Shown: positions 1 through 7,147, counted from the first letter of the stretch. The stretch: DNA of 13,690 nt from Actinomycetes bacterium (GCA_021823365.1 JAKAOD010000024.1:1-13690), one strand, 5' to 3'. The notes: a model not told the origin generated them from the letters alone. Numbers and translations are program-made.

Positions 1-256
1 CCCGGATGGCGAGGTTGCTCGACTCGGTGCCGCCCGAGGCGAAGACGATCTCCTCGGGCGCAGCCCCGACGAGGGCGGCGACGGTTGCCCGTGCCTCTTC
101 GACCGCCTGGCGGGCGCGCCGCCCGAGCGCGTGGTCGCTCGAGGGGTTGCCGAACTCGGCGCCGAGGTAGGGCGTCATGGCATCCGCGACCTCGGGCGCG
201 AGCGGCGTGGTCGCGTTGTGGTCGAGGTAGATGACCGGCGACGCCTCACTCGTCAT
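1..256 (-). CDS. Cysteine desulfurase (NifS/IscS family), N-terminal part, cut by window edge
   Basis: PLP-dependent enzyme that takes sulfur from L-cysteine as an enzyme persulfide for Fe-S cluster or thio-cofactor synthesis in the cytoplasm. Only the first 85 codons are present. Visible family signatures are YLDHNATTP near residues 10-18, GNPSS near 38-42, and ASGGTESSNLAI near residue 73 onward, the glycine-rich part of the cofactor pocket. The PLP lysine and the persulfide cysteine lie outside the window. The ATG (256-254) overlaps the TGA of the upstream ArsR-rhodanese gene in an ATGA arrangement, so the two are probably translationally coupled in one operon. Sulfur carried by this enzyme could pass to the rhodanese domain next door; that is inference. 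Whether it is a NifS, IscS or SufS type cannot be told from this piece. Confidence 0.93.
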   Translation of the reverse strand, partial: MTSEASPVIYLDHNATTPLAPEVADAMTPYLGAEFGNPSSDHALGRRARQAVEEARATVAALVGAAPEEIVFASGGTESSNLAIR

Positions 257-1107
257 GACTGCCGCTCCCCGGCCGCTAGCGACGATCGCCGGGCGTGCCG
301 CGCTCGACGGGAGCCGCGAGTGCCGTTCCCACCCGTCGACCCGCCGTCCGTGCCGATGCCCTCCTCGAGAGGCAGGCCGGCCTGGCGCCACTCGGGGAGC
401 CCGTCCTCCAGACTGCGCGCCCTTCGCCCCCGGTCCCGAAGCAGCGCGACCGCCTCCGGGGCGAGGAGGCACAGCGGCCCGCGGCAGTAGGCGACGACCT
501 CGAGGCCGGGGTCGAGCTCGTCGAGGCGGGCCTCGAGGTGCTCCAAGGGAAGCGACCGGGCACCGGGGATGTGGCCCGCCGCGTACTCCTCCGCGGGCCG
601 CACGTCGAGCACCACGACCTCCCCGGCCTGCACGCGTGCCAGGAGCTCGTCCCGGCTGACCCGCTCGGCGCCCACGGCGTCGGTGCTGAGCGAACGGAGG
701 ATCTGGTCGACCTCGGCAAGACGCGCCCGGGCGAGATCGTTGAGCGCGCCGACGAAGCGGCAGACCTCCTCACCCGCGGCGCGGTAGAAGACGCGGGTCC
801 CAACTCGGCGGGTCTCGACGAGGCGCGCCTGGCGCATCACCTGCAGGTGCGCCGACGCCGTCGTGAGCTTGAGCCCCGTCGCCTCGGCGAGCGCCTCCAC
901 GCTGCGCTCGGCCTGGCAGAGCAGGTCGAGCAGCTCGATGCGCTTGGGGTGCACGACCACCTTGCCGATGCGCGCCAGCTGCCCGTAGAGATCGGCGCGG
1001 CGTCCCGAGTCGTGATCTATAGATCTATAGAATAGCGGGACAGAGGCGCAGCTCGCGCTCGGGGGGCGGCACCCGTGGGTACCCAGGAGCCCGTTCAGGA
1101 AGGTCAT
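253..1107 (-). CDS. ArsR-family transcriptional repressor fused to a rhodanese domain
   Basis: Predicted cytoplasmic DNA-binding repressor with a sulfur-transfer domain. The N-terminal half is an ArsR/SmtB winged helix (LYGQLARIGK, HPKRIELLDLL, then the recognition region ASAHLQVMRQARLVETRR and wing VFYR). The C-terminal half is a rhodanese domain (VVVLDVRPAEEYAAGHIPGA, active-site loop YCRGPLC with the candidate persulfide cysteine, ending near DGLPEWRQAGLPL). A basic Ser/Arg-rich tail of about 35 residues follows. The stop overlaps the cysteine desulfurase start (ATGA). A perfect 16-bp palindrome at 1016-1031 is the likely auto-operator. The start is uncertain. Homology should begin shortly before LYGQLARIG, but the nearest ATG/GTG/TTG choices in frame are the ATG at 1107, used here, which puts the operator inside the gene, or a GTG at 960, which removes the first helix. 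The product class is firm; the N-terminus is not. Confidence 0.87.
   Translation of the reverse strand: MTFLNGLLGTHGCRPPSASCASVPLFYRSIDHDSGRRADLYGQLARIGKVVVHPKRIELLDLLCQAERSVEALAEATGLKLTTASAHLQVMRQARLVETRRVGTRVFYRAAGEEVCRFVGALNDLARARLAEVDQILRSLSTDAVGAERVSRDELLARVQAGEVVVLDVRPAEEYAAGHIPGARSLPLEHLEARLDELDPGLEVVAYCRGPLCLLAPEAVALLRDRGRRARSLEDGLPEWRQAGLPLEEGIGTDGGSTGGNGTRGSRRARHARRSSLAAGERQS
1016..1031. promoter_or_regulatory. Probable ArsR-type operator, perfect 16-bp palindrome
   Basis: TCTATAGATCTATAGA is a perfect inverted repeat and also two tandem copies of an ATCTATAG-like unit. It is strikingly AT-rich in very GC-rich DNA. It lies just upstream of the first recognisable ArsR-domain codons, where auto-regulatory sites of ArsR/SmtB repressors usually sit, and it contains TATAGA steps that could serve as a -10 element. 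Binding by the adjacent repressor is inference. Confidence 0.62.
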
Positions 1108-1211
1108 CGGCGTCGGAGGGCGCAGGCCCGGACCGAGCCCGAGAGGGCGAAGCCGCGCCCGGACAGCGAGCTCGCCGTCGGCGTGGAGCTCGAAGCCCGC
1201 TGGGCTGCTCT

Positions 1212-1226
1212 GACACGAAAATTCCC
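1212..1226 (-). repeat. GGGAATTTTCGTGTC element, inverted partner of 10876-10890
   Basis: On the minus strand this reads GGGAATTTTCGTGTC. The plus strand at 10876-10890 reads GGGAATTTTCGAGTC, 14 of 15 identical, so the two form an inverted pair enclosing all the recombinase and IS remnants. Sequences of this kind resemble terminal repeats of actinobacterial insertion sequences, from memory. No transposase matched to these ends is present. A chance match of this quality is possible in a window this size. Confidence 0.25.
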
Positions 1227-1252
1227 TACTTGGCACGCGCGAGGTCAGGGGT

Positions 1253-1286
1253 GCGGGGCAGAGCCCCGCTCGGGACGAAGTCCCGA
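1253..1286. terminator. Two adjacent GC-rich hairpins between the IS110 remnant and the arsR operon
   Basis: Hairpin one is GCGGGGC-AGA-GCCCCGC (1253-1269). Hairpin two, directly abutting, is TCGGGAC-GAA-GTCCCGA (1270-1286). Both have perfect 7-bp stems and 3-nt loops. They begin 18 bases after the transposase stop codon on the minus strand and would insulate the arsR-desulfurase operon from read-through. There is no T-tract, so they are not classical intrinsic terminators. Similar tandem hairpins are common dispersed elements in high-GC actinobacteria. The rest of 1108-1304 shows no gene. Confidence 0.5.
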
Positions 1287-1304
1287 CGCTCGGTTGCGGT
1301 CAGC

Positions 1305-2081
1305 TCACGCGGCTTCGGCGGGCTCGATCGTGACGCGAAAGCCGAGGGCTTCGATCTGGCGGGCGAGGCGACGTGCGTGCGCGTCCGGCCGGCGCTTCTG
1401 GAACCAGTCGGCGCCGAGGTCCTGACAGGGAGTCCGGCGGTTGAGGACATGGAAGGCGGCGACGAGCATCGAGTGCTCGACGGCCTTTCGTGCCTTGGCG
1501 TGGCCGAGCCGTCCGCGCAGGCGTTGGAACTGCGCGCCGAGGTAGGTGCTCTTCGAGCGGCCAGCGGCCTCCGCGGCCTCAGAGAGACTCGCCGACAGCC
1601 ACTTCGAGCCCTTGCGCGTCCTGCCCGATCGTCGTCGTCCCCCAGACTCGTTGTTGCCCGGGCACATCCCCGCCCAGGAGGCGAGCCGGGCCGACGTGCC
1701 GAAACGGGCCATGTCGACGCCGATCTCAGCGATCAGGCACTCGGCGATGCGTCGGTCGACGCCAGGGATCGTGTCAACAGCGACCTCAACCTCGAAAGGG
1801 CCGATCAGCTCCTCGATCGCCTCGCTGAGCCCGGCGATGGCCTCCTCTAAGAAGTCGAGCTTGGCGAGGATCGTGGACACGATGAGGGCGTGGTTGGCGC
1901 TGAAGCGTCCCTCGAGCGCACGCTTCAGCTGGGGGATCTTGCTGCGCAGCCGGCCCCGGGCGAGCTCGGCGAGCACCTCGGGGTCGCGCGTGCCGGACAC
2001 AAGCGCCTCGAGCATGTCGCGGCCGGACTTGCCCAAGATGTCCGTCGCGACCGAGGAGAGCTTGATCCCGGCTTCTCTGAA
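1305..2081 (-). pseudogene. IS110-family transposase, C-terminal remnant
   Basis: Remnant of a DEDD transposase of the IS110 family, which moves circular IS intermediates with a bridge (seek) RNA. What remains is the stretch from GIKLSSVATDILGKSGRDML through a coiled linker to the transposase_20-type domain: IPGVDRRIAECLIAEIG, then RLASWAGMCPGNNESGGRRR, a conserved stretch containing the family's catalytic serine region (CPGNNES), then KGSKWL and AARSKSTYLGAQF-like helices. About 255 codons remain of a usual 400 or so. The RuvC-like N-terminal domain that carries the acidic catalytic residues is absent, and an in-frame TAG at 2082-2084 stands just above the first homologous codon. The copy is therefore dead. 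Its 5' noncoding end, where an IS110-group bridge RNA would lie, is also lost. The Nudix gene begins to be read 60 bases upstream. Confidence 0.86.
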
Positions 2082-2144
2082 CTACGGAGCTGGCCTGATG
2101 AGGCGATGTCGGGCTGAGCTGACGGGCAGAGCTCGACGCGACCC

Positions 2145-2600
2145 TCACCGCATCGGCGCCCACGCTGACAGCTCGACCAGGAATGGACGCGTCGAGGGCG
2201 GAAAGACTGCTGGATCGTCGAGATCGACCCATTGATGGCCGACCCTCGCTGAGCGGCAGATGGTCTCCGGATCGCTCACCGTAACGGCGAAGCAGAACGC
2301 CCGGGAGCACCCGCCCGCGTCCCCACGGTCGTCATGTCCGAGATATCCGATGAAGCGCGCGAGGTGGAGCCCGAGAGCGGCGAGGCACCGGCAGAGCGCA
2401 TCGAGGAGGTGCTCGCCGGGAAGCACCGCGGCGAGGGGGAGCTCGAAGACTGTGTCGAAGTCGCCGCCGCCCGAGTCGACGAGCAAGACCCGACCGCGGT
2501 GCTCGACTGCGGCCGCGAGGGAGAGGTTGACGATCCCCTCGCCATGGCTGCTCGTCACGAGCGCGTGGACGAGGTCCTCGCTCACGCCGTCCCGGGTCAC
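2145..2600 (-). CDS. Nudix-fold protein with a degenerate Nudix box
   Basis: A 151-aa cytoplasmic protein. Residues 24-41 (VNLSLAAAVEHRGRVLLV) match the first strands of a Nudix fold, and FELPLAAVLPGEHLLDAL followed by CRCLAALGL sits where the GX5EX7REUXEEXGU box should be. The box is spoiled: the leading Gly is Ala, the REUXEE core reads RCLAAL and is one residue short, so the metal-binding glutamates are gone. The downstream RFIGYLGHDD and AFCFAVTV strands look intact, so the fold is probably kept. Catalytic Nudix activity is unlikely; a nucleotide- or ligand-binding role is inference. The GTG start (2600-2598) overlaps the TGA of the integrase tail (GTGA), meaning the two were once one transcription unit. 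No stop or frameshift interrupts it despite the decay around it. Confidence 0.7.
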   Translation of the reverse strand: MTRDGVSEDLVHALVTSSHGEGIVNLSLAAAVEHRGRVLLVDSGGGDFDTVFELPLAAVLPGEHLLDALCRCLAALGLHLARFIGYLGHDDRGDAGGCSRAFCFAVTVSDPETICRSARVGHQWVDLDDPAVFPPSTRPFLVELSAWAPMR

Positions 2601-3100
2601 GCGGGCCCCATGTGCGGCGGGGACGACCGAGCGGTGGCGCCAGCGCTATTGCCAGGTGCGGAGCGCGACGCCCCGAGTGCGACGACGGCGCTCCGGTGGG
2701 TCGCCAGCTGATCCATCTCGCCGAGCTTTCGTCTCGCGGCACCGAGGCTGATCTCGAGGCCGCCCACCTCACCGAACCACCCTTCCCGGCGAGCCTCCTC
2801 GATGCGGGCGCCCAGGTTGTCGGCGATCTCGAGGAGGCGAGGACGTGCCGCGGGGTCGGGGCGCAGCAGCGGGCAGCGAACACAGGCGTGCTCGTGGATG
2901 CACGGTGTCGCGTAGGAGCGGCCGCAGGTGCCGAGCGCCAGTTTCCTCCGCTCGAAGTGGCCGAGGAAGTCCTCCCACTCCTCGTCGGTCGGGGTCCGGC
3001 ACTCCTCCGAGGGCCGCAGGGCTCGGCGACGGGCGAGGAAGGCGCGGTGGGCGTTGATGGCTTCTTCTGGGTAGACGGCTTCTCTGGCGCACTCGGATAT
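2597..3100 (-). pseudogene. C-terminal zinc-binding tail of a site-specific integrase (remnant)
   Basis: The minus frame closed by the TGA at 2599-2597 reads, in order, AVYPEEAINAHRAFLARRR, TPTDEEWEDFLGHFERRKLA, LGTCGRSY, TPCIHEHACVRCPLLRPDP, then EIADNLGARIEEARREGW and GLEISLGAARRKLGEMDQL. I recognise this as the C-terminal extension of a group of actinobacterial phage-type integrases, where it follows the catalytic domain; the C/H cluster (TCGR, CIHEHACVRC) should bind zinc. The catalytic domain is missing: the frame has no usable start and meets a TGA at 3136-3134, just inside the neighbouring gene. It is therefore a truncated remnant, cut near 3090-3115. Its tail diverges into low-complexity codons before the stop, which overlaps the Nudix start by four bases. 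Recognition is from memory of the family. Confidence 0.72.
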
Positions 3101-3113
3101 TGCAACTGTCCGA
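3093..3113. other. Candidate recombinase core site at the module boundary
   Basis: The plus strand reads TCGGA-TATTGCAACTG-TCCGA: 5-bp inverted arms, extendable with mismatches, around an AT-rich centre. It lies 8 bases past the stop codon of the 822-aa gene and exactly where the integrase remnant loses its homology. Tyrosine recombinases cut 6-8 bp apart between short inverted arms, so this could be one end or attachment site of the module. No second copy was found at the right side by eye. Confidence 0.3.
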
Positions 3114-3120
3114 ATGCCTC

Positions 3121-5589
3121 TCAGGAGAGGGTGTCAGCAGAGTATGGGACGGGGCTGGTGGCGGGGGTTGTGTGATGGTCACCACGGCGACTGACGTCAG
3201 CGGCGTAGGCGGTCCAGTCACCATTGCTGGCGCGTTGCCATGCGACGGCGACGCTGATGTGGACGCCGAGCATGCGGGCGAGGAGCGCTGCGGGGAGATC
3301 GGTGGCGAGCTGGAAGAGGGCGGCGGATCGGGACTGGCCGGGGCGGAGTCCGAGCAGGCGGAGCCGTTCTGCGAGCTGGAAGGCGCTGAGGGGCTGTCCG
3401 GGCTGTCCGCCTGGGAACAACCAGCGGGAGGTTCCTTGATCTCCGATGATGGCGTGACCTCGCCGGGTCGCGACGAGTTGGAGAATGAGAGCGGCGAGCG
3501 GTTCGGGCACGACGATGGGTTGGCGGCCCAGATGTATCTGCACTTGGTCGCCGCTCGTGTCGACGTGGTCGAGGGTGAGGCGGCTGATCGCAGCGGGCCA
3601 CTGGGCGTAGAGGAGCACGAGCAGGCCGGCGACGCGGTCTTCGGGTTTGATGGTCTCGTCGTGGAGCAGACGGCGAGCTTGTTCCCAGCGGGTCTCGGTG
3701 TCGATGGTCCCGGCGGGGCCGCCCCATCGGGAGGCGGGGAGCTCCAGGCTGGTCAGCTTCTGCTTGTTGGCCCACCGGACGAAGTGCCCAGCCTCGCGCC
3801 GGTGGACGGCGTCGTCGCTGGTGAGCCAGGTGTCGAGGTCACCTTGGCCGGCGGTGGCGAGGGTGAGGTGGTTGGCGGTGAGCCAGTCGAGCAGCGTGAT
3901 GGCAGCTCTCACGTGTTGGCGAGCGGTGACGAGCTGGTTGTGGGTGGCGTGGGCGCCGTTGAGCCGACGACGCAGCCGACGCAGGATGTGCCAGAGGGCG
4001 TAGCGGCGCAGCAGTTGCTGCTCGTCGGGGTCGGTGCGTTGAGCGATCGTGGTGGTGACCCAACGCTCGAGTCGAGCCATCTGCTCGTCGCGTGGTGGCA
4101 GCGTCCCGACGGCGACCAGGACGCTGCGGAGGTGCTCGACGGGCTTGCCTGCCGGCAGCGCGTCGAGGACTGCGTGGGTGAGTTGGTCACCGATCTTGAG
4201 GCGGCGCAGGATCTCGGGGGCGGCGCTCTTGTCGAGCCAGCTGGCCACGGTGGCGGGCCGTTCGGTGGAGGCGAGTGCTTGGTAGAGAGCTTGCAGCTCC
4301 GGCCGGATGTGGCCGTCGTCGTCGCCGAGCAGCTCGCGCACCCGCCGCCGCACGCTGCAGCGGGCGCAGCGGCCGGCGTGGATGCGGCCGGGCTGCCCAC
4401 AGTCGCTGCAGCTGCGCCAAAAGCTGGGGTCCGGACGGGCGCAAGTGGCGCACAGGGGCTCATCGATGGTGCCGCCCCGGACCGGGGCGAGCTCGCCGCA
4501 GCGGGTGCAGCGAGCCCAACGCTGCGTGCAGGCCCGGCACCACGGCCGGCCGGTGGCCTGGGAGATCAGGCTCGGCCCGTGCCGGCCGCAGATGGCACAC
4601 GTCATCGTCTTCCAGGGGCGGCAGGTCGCACACAGCGGGCCGTTCGGGGTGCGGACGCTGACCGGTCGGCGGCGACGGCAGGCGGTGCAGGATTCCTGGT
4701 TGGCCGGGTCGGTGATCAAGCAATGGGGGCACAGGGGCCGGCCCTGCTCGTCGCGGGTGGCGGCCTCACGGACCGCTCCGCAGCGGGCGCACGCCTCGGC
4801 CCGCGACTTGGCCACGCAGTTGCGGCACAGACGCCGCCCGTCGCGCGGCTTGACCAACGCGATGACCCGCCCGCACGCCGGGCAGGGCGGCCGGACGATG
4901 CTGGTGGCACCCGCGTCGCAGAGCTTGTCGATCAAGCGCAGCACCGCCGGGACGGGAGCCTCCGCCCCTGCACCGGTGAGCAACTCGGGCCGGTCCTGGA
5001 GGGCCCAGGCGAGCCGGTGTCGTTGGCCGCGTTGGGAGGCTGCACCGTGCGTCGCGGCGACCACGACCTCAACGGGCAGGGTCGGGTCGACGGCGGTGAC
5101 GACGTCGAGGATGATCTCGACCGGGTCGCGCCCCGCGTCGGGCGGGCAGGCGACGCACCGTGGTCGCCCGTCCCGGTCGCGGGAGCTCACCGGCCGGGTG
5201 TTGCCGCAGCCCGCGCAGCGCTCCGGCACGGGACCGCACACGCCGCAGAACCAGTCCTGGCCGCGGCGCTGCATGCTGTGCAGTCGCTTGGCGCACTGGG
5301 TGCACACCGGTGGCGAGACGGCCACCGCACCCGCTCGGCGCAGGGCGAGCAGCAGGTCCCCCGCCACCCGGGGCGCCGGGGATCGGCCATCGAGGAGCAG
5401 GCTCGGGTCGTCGACGAGGGCGCGGGCGAGGCGGCGGCGCTTGGCGCGGCCAGCGGCGACACCGGCCACGACCTCCTCGATCCTCGCCCGCTCGAGCGCC
5501 GGTTCGACCTTCGCCACGAGATCGACGACGGTGCCGAGCGGGTCGGCGAGCCAGGCCGGCTCCTCGGTGTCCGCGGGCAAGGACCCCAC
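3121..5589 (-). CDS. Zinc-finger-rich protein with a degenerate tyrosine-recombinase-like C-terminal domain
   Basis: 822 aa, last gene of the module. Residues about 16-104 and 155-243 are an internal duplication: each has a DP..x..D.V..V.P opening, an RRLA-AL-D-P-LL stretch and ends in PPxCxxC. Sixteen CxxC knuckles lie between residues 96 and 411, enough for about eight zinc ribbons. A helical segment follows (about 420-640), then a domain patterned like the recombinase catalytic fold (GLLVLLYAQWPAAISRLTL, then RSAALFQLATDLPAALLARM, then LGVHISVAVAWQRAS). In it the first catalytic Arg position is Gln-Trp-Pro, HxxR is absent and the nucleophilic Tyr is replaced by Trp, so it cannot cut DNA. 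It likely binds nucleic acid or scaffolds the active recombinases. Start GTG at 5589, three bases after the regulator's stop. Product class is moderately sure; function is inference. Confidence 0.8.
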   Translation of the reverse strand: MGSLPADTEEPAWLADPLGTVVDLVAKVEPALERARIEEVVAGVAAGRAKRRRLARALVDDPSLLLDGRSPAPRVAGDLLLALRRAGAVAVSPPVCTQCAKRLHSMQRRGQDWFCGVCGPVPERCAGCGNTRPVSSRDRDGRPRCVACPPDAGRDPVEIILDVVTAVDPTLPVEVVVAATHGAASQRGQRHRLAWALQDRPELLTGAGAEAPVPAVLRLIDKLCDAGATSIVRPPCPACGRVIALVKPRDGRRLCRNCVAKSRAEACARCGAVREAATRDEQGRPLCPHCLITDPANQESCTACRRRRPVSVRTPNGPLCATCRPWKTMTCAICGRHGPSLISQATGRPWCRACTQRWARCTRCGELAPVRGGTIDEPLCATCARPDPSFWRSCSDCGQPGRIHAGRCARCSVRRRVRELLGDDDGHIRPELQALYQALASTERPATVASWLDKSAAPEILRRLKIGDQLTHAVLDALPAGKPVEHLRSVLVAVGTLPPRDEQMARLERWVTTTIAQRTDPDEQQLLRRYALWHILRRLRRRLNGAHATHNQLVTARQHVRAAITLLDWLTANHLTLATAGQGDLDTWLTSDDAVHRREAGHFVRWANKQKLTSLELPASRWGGPAGTIDTETRWEQARRLLHDETIKPEDRVAGLLVLLYAQWPAAISRLTLDHVDTSGDQVQIHLGRQPIVVPEPLAALILQLVATRRGHAIIGDQGTSRWLFPGGQPGQPLSAFQLAERLRLLGLRPGQSRSAALFQLATDLPAALLARMLGVHISVAVAWQRASNGDWTAYAADVSRRGDHHTTPATSPVPYSADTLS

Positions 5590-5592
5590 CGC

Positions 5593-5922
5593 TCAACTCT
5601 CGGTCGGCACGATGCGGGCTCGCACGGGTCGCAACGAGCCGACCCCCACCCCATCCCCGCCAGCTCTTGCCTTGCGTGCTGGTTTGGTGGCGGCGACCGG
5701 TTCGATCAGCTCCTCCATCGAGCAACCCAGGATGTCCATCAGCGCCATCAACACCTTCAGGCTCAGGCGCTCGGGCCGCTCCACCACGAGCCGGTAGACC
5801 TGGCTCGTGGACAATCGGATCCCTCGCTCGGCGAGCGGGCCGATCAGGTCGGTGGTGGCGAACATGTCGCGGCCCGCCATCACCTGGCGCAGATTCCAGC
5901 GGTAGTCCAGCTTCGGAGCCAT
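5593..5922 (-). CDS. Small Cro/C1-type (XRE) helix-turn-helix regulator of the recombinase module
   Basis: 109 aa. The order is a short lead (MAPKLDYRWNLRQVMAGRDM), then helix-turn-helix segments DLIGPLAERGI and LSTSQVYRLVVERPERLS, then LKVLMALMDILGCSMEELIE, the closing helix typical of the HTH_26/XRE group. A disordered Ala/Arg/Gly tail of about 35 residues follows. I prefer the ATG at 5922: AGGAAGGA lies 4 bases before it, a strong ribosome site. A TTG at 5940 overlaps the upstream stop (TTGA) but lacks one. It lies between the third recombinase and the zinc-finger gene. It probably represses or times the module, or binds the recombination site as an accessory factor. Its size is close to Tn554 TnpC, but the fold seen here is clearly HTH, so I do not equate them. 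Confidence 0.88.
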   Translation of the reverse strand: MAPKLDYRWNLRQVMAGRDMFATTDLIGPLAERGIRLSTSQVYRLVVERPERLSLKVLMALMDILGCSMEELIEPVAATKPARKARAGGDGVGVGSLRPVRARIVPTES

Positions 5923-5936
5923 CGGATCCTTCCTTC

Positions 5937-7091
5937 TCAACCTGGCCGAACGTCGTTGAATGCCGGGGACAACGCCTGGCGCAGCGCCGTGTTCATGAAG
6001 TCCCCGCTGACATGGGTGTAGATCGCGGTCGAGGTGTCACAGCGATGCCCGACCTGCTCCTGGATGAACCGGCGGTCGACCCCGTCTTCGGTGAGATGAG
6101 TGACATAGCTGTGTCTCAGCGAGTGCGGCGTCAGCTCGACCGGCAAGCCCAGCGCGTCCCGATAGGCGACGAAGCGGGCGTTGATCTCCGCCGGCTTGAC
6201 CCGTCCGCCTCGCTCGGTCACCCACATCGCCGGGTGGTCTTCGCAGCCGAAGAGGGGTCGGACGTGCTCGACGTAGTCGGCGACCGCCTCGACCGCCCAT
6301 CCCTTGACCGACAAGACGTTGCGCCGCCGGGGTGGCTGACCCCGCACCGCCTTGCCATAGCGCACGTGCAGCATCCCGAAGCGGCCGAACTCGGGGGCGG
6401 CCGGATTGCGGCCCCAGTCGGCCACGTCCAGCTTGGCGGTCTCGGTGCGGCGAAGCCCCCACGCGTAGACGACCTTGAAGATCGTCGCGTCCCGGTACGC
6501 GGCCAAGGCCCCCTTGCGCTTCGAGCGCGCCGCCCGGTCCACCTGCTCGTCGGCAAAGTCCAAGAACGACTGCAGCTCGTCGCGGCTGAACGGCCGCGCT
6601 TCGGGGTCCCCCTCGTAGTCGTTGAGGTGGACGATGGTGTTCCACTCGTGGCAGATCGGCGTCGGGAACGTGCCGAACGCCTCCTCGCACGCCGACACCC
6701 AGCCGTAGCGGGGGTCGGTGATGAACTCGCTGAACAGCCGCAGGTCCGTCTGGTATCCGCGGATCGTCGATGGCGCCAGGTGCCGTTCGGCGGTCAACGA
6801 CAGCGTCCACTCCTCGACGTGAGCAGGCCCCCAGATCCAGGGGTAGTCGTTCGTGAACTCGAGGAACCGGCGGACCAACAGCTCTCGGCCGCCGATGGTG
6901 TCCTCGTGCAGTCCACGGGCCTTCTGCTGGGCCCGCCACCCCCGCAGCATCGCCTCGAGCATCGCGTCCTCCGGGCGCAGCTGCGCCACTCCCGACACCA
7001 GCTCGAGCTGCGCCGCACCCGCCAGCTTCACCGCTCCCAACGCACCCTCCGGCACCTCCAGTCGTTCCCGGCAGAAGGGAGGATCATGCAA
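5937..7091 (-). CDS. Tyrosine recombinase/integrase, third of the module
   Basis: 384 aa. The N-terminal SAM-like core-binding domain covers about residues 44-160 (MLEAMLRGWRAQQKARGLHE, RRFLEFTNDYPW, STIRGYQTDLRLFSEFI). The catalytic domain covers about 165-375 with all expected residues: Arg214 in WGLRRTE, Lys247 in RYGKAVRG, His323 and Arg326 in HSLRHSY, His349 in VGHRC and nucleophile Tyr358 in AIYTHV. It should cut and rejoin DNA through a 3'-phosphotyrosine. The longest start is a TTG at 7091. Better-supported starts may lie inside the first 45 codons, for example the TTG 5 bases after GGAGG (codon 18) or the ATG at codon 44, since homology begins near residue 40. The gene lies 78 bp after the second recombinase, and its stop is 14 bases before the regulator's ATG. 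Confidence 0.9.
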   Translation of the reverse strand: MHDPPFCRERLEVPEGALGAVKLAGAAQLELVSGVAQLRPEDAMLEAMLRGWRAQQKARGLHEDTIGGRELLVRRFLEFTNDYPWIWGPAHVEEWTLSLTAERHLAPSTIRGYQTDLRLFSEFITDPRYGWVSACEEAFGTFPTPICHEWNTIVHLNDYEGDPEARPFSRDELQSFLDFADEQVDRAARSKRKGALAAYRDATIFKVVYAWGLRRTETAKLDVADWGRNPAAPEFGRFGMLHVRYGKAVRGQPPRRRNVLSVKGWAVEAVADYVEHVRPLFGCEDHPAMWVTERGGRVKPAEINARFVAYRDALGLPVELTPHSLRHSYVTHLTEDGVDRRFIQEQVGHRCDTSTAIYTHVSGDFMNTALRQALSPAFNDVRPG

Positions 7092-7147
7092 CAGACGGGA
7101 GGGCCAGACGCGGATCCCCGGTCAGACCCCATGGACCGGCGAGGGCC

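Noticed and set aside
1075..1850. Several plus-strand frames opposite the arsR operon and IS110 remnant
   Set aside because: All are shadows of the minus-strand genes, without ribosome sites or family motifs.
2332..3105. Minus-strand open frame of 257 codons starting at 3105
   Set aside because: Its Ser/Arg/Pro-rich translation is a frame-shifted reading of the integrase tail and the Nudix gene, whose own frames give recognisable motifs.
5593..5922. Calling the small gene TnpC of Tn554
   Set aside because: Size and neighbourhood are similar, but the sequence is plainly a Cro/C1-type HTH, and I cannot show homology to TnpC.
3100..6021. Plus-strand open frame of 973 codons
   Set aside because: Antisense to the 822-aa zinc-finger gene and the regulator. 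Its composition is a mirror of their codons, with no motif and no convincing ribosome site.
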